A stretch of 12,208 bases of DNA from VRUE01 sp035712345 (lineage in GTDB: Bacteria; Actinomycetota; Thermoleophilia; Solirubrobacterales; 70-9): positions 1-12,208 of the forward strand of contig DASTAY010000013.1 in NCBI GenBank assembly GCA_035712345.1. Direction: 5' to 3'. A program made the position numbers and the translations under genes. Of the stretch, positions 6,399 through 11,964 are shown in pieces. Numbering within the stretch: the first letter of the stretch is position 1; each line of letters opens with the position of its first letter. A model generated the notes under the pieces. That model saw only the letters and a program-made list of their open reading frames with translations. It had not been told where the DNA came from and did no database searches.

Positions 6399-7592
6399 GT
6401 GATCGTAGGCGTCCCCAGGGAGATAAAGCCCGACGAGTACCGCGTCGCGATCACCCCGGCCGGGGTGCGCGAGATGACCGAACACGGCCACCGGGTCCTG
6501 ATCGAGGCCGGGGCGGGGGCGGGCAGCGCGATCGCCGATGCCGAATACGAGTCGCAGGGCGCCGGCATCGCGCCCGACGCCGCGGCCGTGTTCGGCGAGG
6601 CGGAGATGGTCCTCAAGGTGAAGGAGCCGCAGCCGGCCGAGATCGAGATGCTGCGCCGGGGCCAGCTGCTGTTCGCCTACCTGCACCTCGCGCCCGACCC
6701 CGACCAGACCCGTGGCCTCTGCGGCTCCGGCGCCACCTGCGTGGCGTATGAGACCGTCGAGGACGCGCGCGGACGCCTGCCCTTGCTGGCGCCGATGAGC
6801 GAGATAGCCGGCAAGATCGCCACCCAGGCGGGCGCCTTCATGCTCGAGAAGCCGCTCGGCGGGCGCGGCATCCTGCTCGGCGGCGTGCCGGGCGTGGCGG
6901 CGGCCAACGTGATGGTGATCGGCGGCGGGGTCGTCGGCATGAACGCCGCCTTCGTCGCGATCGGCATGGGCGCCGACGTCTTCGTCTACGACAAGTCGAT
7001 CGACCGCCTGCGCGAGCTCGAGTCGACCTTCGCCGGCGCCTGCTCGACGATCTACTCGACCACGCTGGCGGTGGAGGAGATGCTGCCGCGCGCCGACCTC
7101 GTGATCGGCGCGGTGCTCGTGCACGGCGCGCGCGCCCCTTATGTAGTGCGCCGGGAGCAGTTGAGCCTGATGAAGCCGGGCGCGGTGCTCGTCGACGTGG
7201 CGATCGACCAGGGCGGCTGCTTCGAGACCTCGCGGCCGACGACCCACCACGAACCGACTTTCGAGGTCGACGGCGTCACGCACTACTGCGTCGCCAACAT
7301 GCCCGGCGCGGTGCCGATCACCTCGACCCACGCGCTCACCAACGCGACGCTGCCCTACGCGATCGCGCTCGCCGACCGCGGCGCGGCCGGGGCGATCCGC
7401 CGCGACCCCGGCCTGCGACCTGGGGTCAACGTGGCCGCGGGCCAGGTGACGCACCCGGCTGTGGCCGAGGCGGTCGGCCTGGAGTGCGTCCCGGTGGAGC
7501 AAGCCCTACAAGCCGCCGACGAGCCGATCTCTCACGATATGCACGGCAAATCGGTCCGTCGGCCCCGACATGCGGAGGTATCGGATCGATGA
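6399..7592 (+). CDS. ald: Alanine dehydrogenase
   Basis: NAD-dependent enzyme converting L-alanine to pyruvate, ammonium and NADH, 397 aa. The GTG start at 6399 follows GGGAGGA (6389-6395); the in-frame ATG at 6363 lies inside the inverted repeat and is unlikely. Residues known as catalytic in mycobacterial Ald fall at the same numbers here: Arg15 (PDEYR), Lys75 (LKVKEP), His96 (AYLHLA) and Asp270 (VDVAID). The Rossmann motif GGGVVG is at 175-180, with Asp198 for the NAD ribose. The usual family length is about 370 aa and homology appears to end near VEQAL at 366-370; the last 27 residues look like translated intergenic DNA. The stop overlaps the next start (ATGA at 7589-7592). In this operon its natural job would be to recycle the alanine made by a pyruvate-dependent aminotransferase. 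Function is secure, role inferred. Confidence 0.94.
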   Translation: MIVGVPREIKPDEYRVAITPAGVREMTEHGHRVLIEAGAGAGSAIADAEYESQGAGIAPDAAAVFGEAEMVLKVKEPQPAEIEMLRRGQLLFAYLHLAPDPDQTRGLCGSGATCVAYETVEDARGRLPLLAPMSEIAGKIATQAGAFMLEKPLGGRGILLGGVPGVAAANVMVIGGGVVGMNAAFVAIGMGADVFVYDKSIDRLRELESTFAGACSTIYSTTLAVEEMLPRADLVIGAVLVHGARAPYVVRREQLSLMKPGAVLVDVAIDQGGCFETSRPTTHHEPTFEVDGVTHYCVANMPGAVPITSTHALTNATLPYAIALADRGAAGAIRRDPGLRPGVNVAAGQVTHPAVAEAVGLECVPVEQALQAADEPISHDMHGKSVRRPRHAEVSDR

Positions 7593-8956
7593 GCGCTTAC
7601 GCGGTGGTCAACCCGGTGACCGGGGAGACGATCAAGGAGTACCCGGAGATCGGCGACGACGAGCTGCGCGAGGCGATCGGGCGGGCCGACCGGGCCGCCC
7701 GGACCTGGCCGGGCTCCTCGACCGTGGCCGAGCGCGCCGCGCTCGTCCGCCGGGCCGGCGAGCTGCACAGCGAGCGCCGCCGGCAGCTGGCCGAGATCGT
7801 CGTCCGCGAGATGGGCAAGCCGATCGAGCAGGCCCTGGCGGAGGTCGACTTCACGGCCGAAATCTACGGCTTCTACGCCGATAAAGCCGAGGAGCTGATG
7901 GCCGACGAGCCGATCGAGCTGCTCGACGGCGAGGGCACCGCGGTGGTCCGCCGCAGCCCCTTCGGCGTGCTGCTCGGGATCATGCCCTGGAACTTCCCCT
8001 ACTACCAGGTGGCCCGGTTCGCGGCGCCGAACCTGACGATCGGCAACACGATCCTGCTCAAGCACGCCCCGCAGTGCCCCGAGTCGGCCGAGGCGATGCA
8101 GCGGATCTTCGACGACGCCGGCTTTCCGCAGGGCGCTTACGAGAACGTCTACGCGAGCAACGAGCAGATCGAGTGGGCGATCGCCGACCCGCGCGTGCGC
8201 GGCGTCTCGGTGACCGGCTCCGAGCGCGCCGGCGCCGCCGTCGCCGCGGTCGCCGGGCGCAACCTGAAGAAGGTTGTGCTCGAGCTCGGCGGCTCCGATC
8301 CCTTCATCCTGCTCGGCTCCGACGACGTCGACGCGGCCGCCGGGGCGGCGGCGGAGGCTCGGCTCGACAACGCCGGCCAGTCCTGCAACGCGGCCAAGCG
8401 CTTCATCGTCGTCGACGAGCTGTACGACGACTTCCTCGAGCGGTTCCGCGAGAAGCTCGCCGCGGCGAAGCCGGGCGACCCGACGGCCGAGGGCACCGAT
8501 GTCGGCCCGCTCTCCTCGCGCACCGCGGCCGACCGGCTCGAGGACCAGGTGAAGCGGGCCGTCGCGAACGGCGCCGAGGTCGTGCTCGGCGGCAAGCGCG
8601 ACGGCAACTACTTCGAGCCGACCGTCCTCGTCGGGATCGCGCCCGGCGACGAGGCCTCCCAGGAAGAGTTCTTCGGACCCGTCGCCCAGGTCTACCGGGT
8701 CGGCTCCGAGGAGGAGGCGATCGAGCTCGCCAACCAGACCCCCTTCGGCCTCGGCTCCTACGTGATGACCACCGACCCCGAGCAGGCCGCCCGGGTTGCC
8801 GACCGGATCGAAGCCGGCATGGTCTACGTCAACCTGGTCGGCGCCGACGCCCCCGAGCTCCCCTTCGGCGGCTTCAAGCGCTCCGGCTTCGGCCGCGAGC
8901 TCGGCCGCTACGGCGCCGACGAGTTCGTCAACAAGAAGCTGATCCGCAGCGCCTGA
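7589..8956 (+). CDS. NAD(P)-dependent succinate-semialdehyde dehydrogenase-type aldehyde dehydrogenase
   Basis: Cytoplasmic aldehyde dehydrogenase, 455 aa, starting MSAYAVVNPVTGE at an ATG (7589) that overlaps the ald stop, with GGAGG at 7574-7578. The fold is complete: PWNFPYYQ at 133-140 with Asn135, the KHAP cofactor region at 158-161, TGSERAG at 209-215, general base Glu232 in LELGGSDPF, catalytic Cys266 in NAGQSCNAAK, and EEFFGPV followed by the LPFGGFKRSGFGRELG C-terminal block. Length and the NFPYYQVARFAAPNL signature resemble the GabD1/Sad branch (succinate semialdehyde to succinate). In the proposed pathway it could oxidise succinate semialdehyde, 4-aminobutanal, or both. A separate GABA-forming enzyme is not in the window, so either this enzyme or one elsewhere does that step. 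It is the last gene of the unit; no clear terminator hairpin follows. Confidence 0.92.
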   Translation: MSAYAVVNPVTGETIKEYPEIGDDELREAIGRADRAARTWPGSSTVAERAALVRRAGELHSERRRQLAEIVVREMGKPIEQALAEVDFTAEIYGFYADKAEELMADEPIELLDGEGTAVVRRSPFGVLLGIMPWNFPYYQVARFAAPNLTIGNTILLKHAPQCPESAEAMQRIFDDAGFPQGAYENVYASNEQIEWAIADPRVRGVSVTGSERAGAAVAAVAGRNLKKVVLELGGSDPFILLGSDDVDAAAGAAAEARLDNAGQSCNAAKRFIVVDELYDDFLERFREKLAAAKPGDPTAEGTDVGPLSSRTAADRLEDQVKRAVANGAEVVLGGKRDGNYFEPTVLVGIAPGDEASQEEFFGPVAQVYRVGSEEEAIELANQTPFGLGSYVMTTDPEQAARVADRIEAGMVYVNLVGADAPELPFGGFKRSGFGRELGRYGADEFVNKKLIRSA

Positions 8957-8978
8957 GCCCCATCGCGCCTCAAATAAC

Positions 8979-9007
8979 TGGACCAAGTGGACTAAGTTTG
9001 CTACCGT
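8979..9007 (+). promoter_or_regulatory. vapBC promoter, apparently leaderless
   Basis: TGGACC (8979-8984), a 17-bp spacer and TACCGT (9002-9007) form a -35/-10 pair. The GTG start of the antitoxin is at 9014, seven bases after the last T, which is where transcription itself should begin. This fits the leaderless promoters common in actinobacteria, and no ribosome site is seen before the GTG. Confidence 0.6.
8980..8997. repeat. Two tandem 9-bp direct repeats (GGACYAAGT) in the vapBC promoter
   Basis: GGACCAAGT (8980-8988) is followed directly by GGACTAAGT (8989-8997), differing at one base. The pair fills the space between the -35 and -10 boxes. Toxin-antitoxin operons are usually autorepressed by the antitoxin, so this is the natural candidate operator. 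Confidence 0.55.
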
Positions 9008-9013
9008 CGCGTC

Positions 9014-9244
9014 GTGGCGACAAGCGTCAACATCCACGAGGCGAAGACCCAGTTCTCCAAGCTCGTCCGCCGGGCGGAAGCAGGTGAGGAGATCGTCGTG
9101 CGCCGGGGCAGCGAGCCGGTCGCTCAGATTGGGCCGCTGAAGAAGCGCGGCGGGGTCAGGGGGTTCGGCTCGATGAAGGGCGAAATCTGGATTGCCCCGG
9201 ATTTCGACGAGCCTCTCGAGGAATTCGCCGAGTACGAAAAGTGA
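9014..9244 (+). CDS. vapB: Type II antitoxin, Phd/YefM family (VapB partner)
   Basis: Small antitoxin, 76 aa, translated from a GTG. The N-terminal half has the Phd/YefM DNA-binding pattern: VNIHEAKTQFSKLVRRAEAGEEIVVRRGSEPVAQI at about 5-39. The acidic, aromatic C-terminal half (GFGSMKGEIWIAPDFDEPLEEF) is the part expected to wrap the toxin. The PIN-toxin gene follows after only 3 bp and in the same frame, so the two are co-translated and almost certainly form a pair. It should neutralise the toxin and, together with it, repress the promoter just upstream. Family and partner are well supported; the name vapB is by role, since the fold is Phd/YefM-like. Confidence 0.88.
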   Translation: MATSVNIHEAKTQFSKLVRRAEAGEEIVVRRGSEPVAQIGPLKKRGGVRGFGSMKGEIWIAPDFDEPLEEFAEYEK

Positions 9245-9247
9245 GCC

Positions 9248-9625
9248 TTGGCGCGGCTGCTGGTCGATAGTCACGCCCTGCTCTGGTTTGTTCTAGGGAA
9301 CCGACGGCGAGTATCTGCTTCGTTGCGAGCGCGCATCGAAGCGTCGGATGGGGTCATCAGCACTGCCAACCTCTGGGAGATCGCAATCAAGTCCGCGCTC
9401 GGCAAGTTGGATGCGCCTGACGATCTGCCCCAGCGTGTTCAGGAGCTCGGCTTCGAGCTGCTGCCCGTCGCCCCCGAGCACGCCTGGCAAGTGCGCTCGC
9501 TGCCGCATCATCACGGCGACCCTTTTGACCGACTCATGATCGCCCAGGCCCAGCTGGAGCGGCTGCCGATCGTCACCGCGGACGCAGCGTTCGACGATTA
9601 CGACGTCACCGTGATCTGGGAATGA
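9248..9625 (+). CDS. vapC: Type II toxin, PIN-domain ribonuclease (VapC)
   Basis: PIN-domain toxin, 125 aa, expected to be a magnesium-dependent RNase. It starts at TTG 9248, two codons after the antitoxin stop in the same frame; no other suitable start precedes the conserved LLVDSHALLW. The four acidic active-site positions are visible: Asp7 (LLVDSHA), Glu44 (STANLWEIAIKSALGKL), Asp94 in HGDPFDRLMIAQA (Asp91 nearby), and Asp112 (IVTADAAF). This is the subgroup of PIN toxins (Sll0205-like) that commonly pairs with Phd/YefM antitoxins. All catalytic residues being intact suggests an active toxin. The cellular RNA target (tRNA or rRNA in studied VapCs) cannot be told from the sequence. Confidence 0.92.
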   Translation: MARLLVDSHALLWFVLGNRRRVSASLRARIEASDGVISTANLWEIAIKSALGKLDAPDDLPQRVQELGFELLPVAPEHAWQVRSLPHHHGDPFDRLMIAQAQLERLPIVTADAAFDDYDVTVIWE

Positions 9626-9676
9626 TCTAGGAGACGCTGCGCACTGTAGGGCAGTAGGTGGCTGCGCCGCCGCTGG

Positions 9677-9898
9677 TCAGCACCAAGCCTCGGTCATCGT
9701 CTTGGAGTCGTCGAGGGCCAGTGCTCCCGGTCGAAACAGCAACGCGATCAGCTGCCGGCGTCGGTGCGACCTGACGATTTCCGAGAGCGCCGCATCGACC
9801 GTGTCGGTGAGGGTTTTGGTGCCCAGGATCTCTTTGGCTGCACAGACCTTTGCGGTGTCGATCTCTAGTGAGACCTTCTGTTCCGACGAAGAAGCCAT
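9677..9898 (-). CDS. Lone VapB-type antitoxin (DUF2191-like)
   Basis: Small protein, 73 aa, starting MASSSEQKVSLEID. The ribbon-helix-helix-like N-terminus (SLEIDTAKVCAAKEILGTKTLTDTVDAALSEIV at about 10-42) and the tail RRRQLIALLFRPGALALDDSKTMTEAW match the VapB antitoxins in which the toxin gene normally overlaps or abuts the stop. Here only 51 bp separate its stop from the convergent vapC at 9625, and none of that DNA reads as a PIN toxin start. It is therefore an orphan: either the toxin was lost, or the protein acts on a toxin encoded elsewhere. It belongs to a different antitoxin family from the Phd-like gene at 9014. No clear ribosome site precedes the ATG. Confidence 0.78.
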   Translation of the reverse strand: MASSSEQKVSLEIDTAKVCAAKEILGTKTLTDTVDAALSEIVRSHRRRQLIALLFRPGALALDDSKTMTEAWC

Positions 9899-9913
9899 TG
9901 ACAGGAAATTAGC

Positions 9914-9951
9914 GAGCGAGATGCGAACTAGAGAGCGAGATGCGAACTAGA
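9914..9951. repeat. Perfect 19-bp tandem duplication
   Basis: GAGCGAGATGCGAACTAGA occurs twice in a row (9914-9932 and 9933-9951) without mismatch. It lies just upstream of the lone vapB start on one side and of the RTX-repeat gene on the other. It could be a recent slippage or end-joining duplication, or a doubled regulator site. Confidence 0.85.
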
Positions 9952-9984
9952 TGCTCAATTGCCGGTATGTCCGGGGCGGAGCGA

Positions 9985-9990
9985 TACCCT
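9985..9990 (+). promoter_or_regulatory. Candidate -10 box (TACCCT) for the RTX-repeat gene
   Basis: TACCCT fits the actinobacterial TAnnnT pattern and ends 9 bases before the GTG at 10000, which would give an almost leaderless transcript. The best -35 candidate, TTGCCG at 9959-9964, is 20 bp away, longer than usual, so the promoter is uncertain. Confidence 0.35.
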
Positions 9991-9999
9991 CGGCGCATC

Positions 10000-11763
10000 G
10001 TGAAGGCTTTGGGCAGGGGATTGGGGGGTCTCGCGATCGCGATGCTCTTTGGAATCCTCGCGATCGGGGCGGGAGAAACGCCGGAAGAAGAACCGCCGCG
10101 CTGTCACGGGCGGCGGGCGACGATCGTCGGCACCGACGGTGACGACGTCCTGCGCGGGACCCCGCAGCGCGACGTGATCTGGGGCGGACCGGGGAACGAC
10201 GAAATCACCGGCAGCCTCGGCAACGACCTGATCTGCGGCGGCGGGGGGGACGACCTGATCCACGGCGGCCGCGGCAACGACGAACTCTACGGCGGGTCCG
10301 GCAGCGACCGGGTGATCGGCGACCTCGGCGACGACAAGGCCTCCGGTGGCGCGGGCGACTACGACGAGGTCGCCGGCAGCCTCGGCATCGACACGCTCAG
10401 CGGCGGCCCCGGCGACTTCGACCTCGTGCATGGCGACTACGGCTACGACCGCATGGACGGTGGCCCCGGCGCGGATGACATCGGCTCCTTCGCCACCGAC
10501 GTCGCCGGCGGCAAGGGCGCGGGCGTCTGGGTCGATCTCGCCAAGCACAAGGCGCGCGGCGACGGTCACGACCGCCTCTTCCGACTCGAGGACATCGAAG
10601 GCTCCGCCTTCCGCGACACGCTGATCGGCGACACGGGCGACAACCGGATCAACGGCGGCCCCGGCGACGACACGCTGATCGGCGGCGGCGGCACGGACGA
10701 ACTGGTCGGCGGCCAGGGCAGCGACGGCTGTCAGGGCGCCAAGGGCAACACCACCTCCTGCGGTCCCGAAGCGCCGCCCAAAGCCTCCGCTTACGTCCAG
10801 CTCGACCGCACCAAAGGCGGTGGGGGAGGCCTGGAGATCGTCGGCGGCGGCGGGCCGGACGACTTCTCCGTCGCCTTCGACGAAGCGACGGAGACCTTCG
10901 AAATCAACGCCGCCAAGGGCATCGCGGTCGGGTCCGGCTGCACCCGCCAGGGCACCGATCCACGCCAGGCGATGTGCGCCGCCGCCGGCCCGGCGCGCTG
11001 GCTGACGGCCGACCTCGGCCCCGGCGACGACAGCTTCCGCGCCGAAGGCTCGCTCGCCGGCGCCCAGAACGTCCGCATCGCCGGGGGGCTCGGCAACGAC
11101 GTCATCAAAGCCGGCCCCGAGGACGATCTGCTCGAGTCGGGCCCAGGCGCCGACAAGCTCTACGGCGGCGACGGCGCCGATGGGCTCGTCGGCGGCCTGC
11201 CGGGACCGACCTTCCTCTACGGCGAAGGCGACGGCGACCTGCTCGCCGCAGGCGGCGGTTGCGCCGGCGGCGCGCTGGTCGGGGGTGAAGGCCGCGACGA
11301 CGCCTCGTTCGCGGAGACCCAGGCCCATCCCGGCCTGCTCTACATCTCGTTCCTCGCGCACAAAGCCTGGATCGACACGCTGCTCGAGGAAGGGAAGTGC
11401 AACCCGGTCCGCCTCGACCAGAGCGACGAGGACATGGAGGGCTCCTTCGACAACGACGTCCTGATCGGCGACCACGGCCCCAACGCGATGCTCGGCCAGC
11501 CCGGCCAGGACCAGTTCTTCGGCGAGGGCGGCGAAGACGTGATCGACGCCCGCGACGGCGTCCGCGACTTCTCGATCCAGTGCGGCGCCGGCTTCTATAC
11601 CCACCCGCCGAAGCCGAAAGGCTCCAAAGGACCGCCGCCCGTACCGGTCCTCCACGGCACCCCCGCCGGCCGCGCCCTCGAGGATTCCTTCGACCCCGCG
11701 CCGCTGCTCTGCAGCGACGTAGTCGTCGGCACCCCGGTGGCGGGCCTCAACAACGGCGGCTGA
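10000..11763 (+). CDS. Secreted RTX-type calcium-binding repeat protein with ten cysteines
   Basis: Predicted exported protein, 587 aa from GTG 10000, giving a compact signal peptide (MKALGRGLGG then a hydrophobic run to about residue 24). In-frame ATGs at 9967 and 9940 are possible; the candidate -10 box at 9985 favours 10000. From about 44 to 160 and again 205-242 it is made of nine-residue GGxGxDxUx repeats (GGPGNDEIT, GGGGDDLIH, GGRGNDELY, GGPGDDTLI), which bind calcium in parallel beta-rolls. Between them lies a VWVDLAKHKARGDGHDRL...IEGSAFRDTLIGD segment like that linking RTX blocks in serralysin-type proteins. The second half repeats the theme more loosely (GGLGNDVIK, SGPGADKLY, GEGGEDVID). 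Ten Cys are spread along the chain, unusual for RTX proteins and suggestive of disulfides. No protease, lipase or toxin domain is seen. Function unknown; likely a surface or matrix protein. Confidence 0.85.
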   Translation: MKALGRGLGGLAIAMLFGILAIGAGETPEEEPPRCHGRRATIVGTDGDDVLRGTPQRDVIWGGPGNDEITGSLGNDLICGGGGDDLIHGGRGNDELYGGSGSDRVIGDLGDDKASGGAGDYDEVAGSLGIDTLSGGPGDFDLVHGDYGYDRMDGGPGADDIGSFATDVAGGKGAGVWVDLAKHKARGDGHDRLFRLEDIEGSAFRDTLIGDTGDNRINGGPGDDTLIGGGGTDELVGGQGSDGCQGAKGNTTSCGPEAPPKASAYVQLDRTKGGGGGLEIVGGGGPDDFSVAFDEATETFEINAAKGIAVGSGCTRQGTDPRQAMCAAAGPARWLTADLGPGDDSFRAEGSLAGAQNVRIAGGLGNDVIKAGPEDDLLESGPGADKLYGGDGADGLVGGLPGPTFLYGEGDGDLLAAGGGCAGGALVGGEGRDDASFAETQAHPGLLYISFLAHKAWIDTLLEEGKCNPVRLDQSDEDMEGSFDNDVLIGDHGPNAMLGQPGQDQFFGEGGEDVIDARDGVRDFSIQCGAGFYTHPPKPKGSKGPPPVPVLHGTPAGRALEDSFDPAPLLCSDVVVGTPVAGLNNGG

Positions 11764-11785
11764 GACCGCCGCCCAGCTGGCTTTC

Positions 11786-11808
11786 GCGGCCCGCCCGAGG
11801 CGGGCCGC
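11786..11808 (+). terminator. GC-rich hairpin after the RTX-repeat gene
   Basis: GCGGCCCGCC (11786-11795), loop CGA and GGCGGGCCGC (11799-11808) form a perfect 10-bp stem 22 bp after the stop at 11763. Only TT follows before the next promoter's -35 box, so it lacks a full T-tract, as is common for high-G+C terminators. The right arm ends one base before the -35 box. Confidence 0.7.
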
Positions 11809-11837
11809 TTGACATTCAGACACACGTGTGTCTTAAT
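11809..11837 (+). promoter_or_regulatory. Strong sigma-70-type promoter with operator in the spacer
   Basis: TTGACA (11809-11814) is a perfect consensus -35 box; CTTAAT (11832-11837) follows after exactly 17 bp as the -10 box. Transcription would begin near 11844 and reach the exported-protein gene at 11965 after a leader of about 120 nt. The spacer holds a perfect palindrome (listed separately), so the promoter is probably repressor-controlled. Confidence 0.65.
11818..11833. promoter_or_regulatory. Perfect 16-bp palindrome, candidate repressor operator
   Basis: AGACACACGTGTGTCT is its own reverse complement with no spacer. It lies between the -35 and -10 boxes and overlaps the -10 by two bases, so a bound dimer would block RNA polymerase. 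TetR-type repressors often use sites of this shape, but no regulator gene is next to it in the window. Confidence 0.6.
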
Positions 11838-11854
11838 CCCCGCAGGAGTTAGGA

Positions 11855-11872
11855 AACACGGATGTCCGTGTT
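11855..11872. repeat. 8-bp inverted repeat in the 5' leader
   Basis: AACACGGA (11855-11862) and TCCGTGTT (11865-11872) are perfect reverse complements with a TG spacer. It begins about 11 nt after the proposed transcription start, so it could be a second operator half-related to the upstream palindrome or a small RNA hairpin. Confidence 0.45.
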
Positions 11873-11899
11873 CCTCATCGTTACAGGGATAGATCAAAA

Positions 11900-11943
11900 G
11901 AGCCCGGGAGGGCCGCTAAGGGAAGCGGCCGGCAGAGGGGCTC
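11900..11943 (+). ncRNA. Structured 5' leader: two stacked stems with a purine-rich internal loop
   Basis: GAGCCC (11900-11905) pairs with GGGCTC (11938-11943), and inside it GGCCGC (11911-11916) pairs with GCGGCC (11925-11930) around the loop TAAGGGAA. The two stems are separated by an asymmetric, purine-rich internal loop (GGGAG opposite GGCAGAG). The element ends 7 nt before the AAGGAGAG ribosome site of the next gene. It could be a cis-regulatory RNA; I could not match it to a named riboswitch class. Confidence 0.4.
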
Positions 11944-11964
11944 GAGGGACAAGGAGAGAGCTAC

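Noticed and set aside
9626..9676. Possible remnant of a toxin gene after the lone VapB
   Set aside because: Read on the minus strand after the stop, no start codon followed by a PIN-like LLVDTSA/SHA pattern is seen, and the 51 bp are too short for a useful test.
10000..11763. RTX toxin or serralysin-type protease
   Set aside because: There is no HExxH metalloprotease motif, lipase motif or pore-forming region, and no type I secretion genes nearby; only repeat architecture is shared.
9955..11823. 622-codon minus-strand frame opposite the RTX-repeat gene
   Set aside because: It is the mirror of Gly/Asp repeats (yielding Ala/Val runs); no signal, start context or domain supports it.
11900..11943. 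Named riboswitch (cyclic di-GMP, ydaO/c-di-AMP, cobalamin) ahead of the exported protein
   Set aside because: I could not line up the conserved core bases of any of these classes by eye, so it is reported only as an unnamed structured leader.
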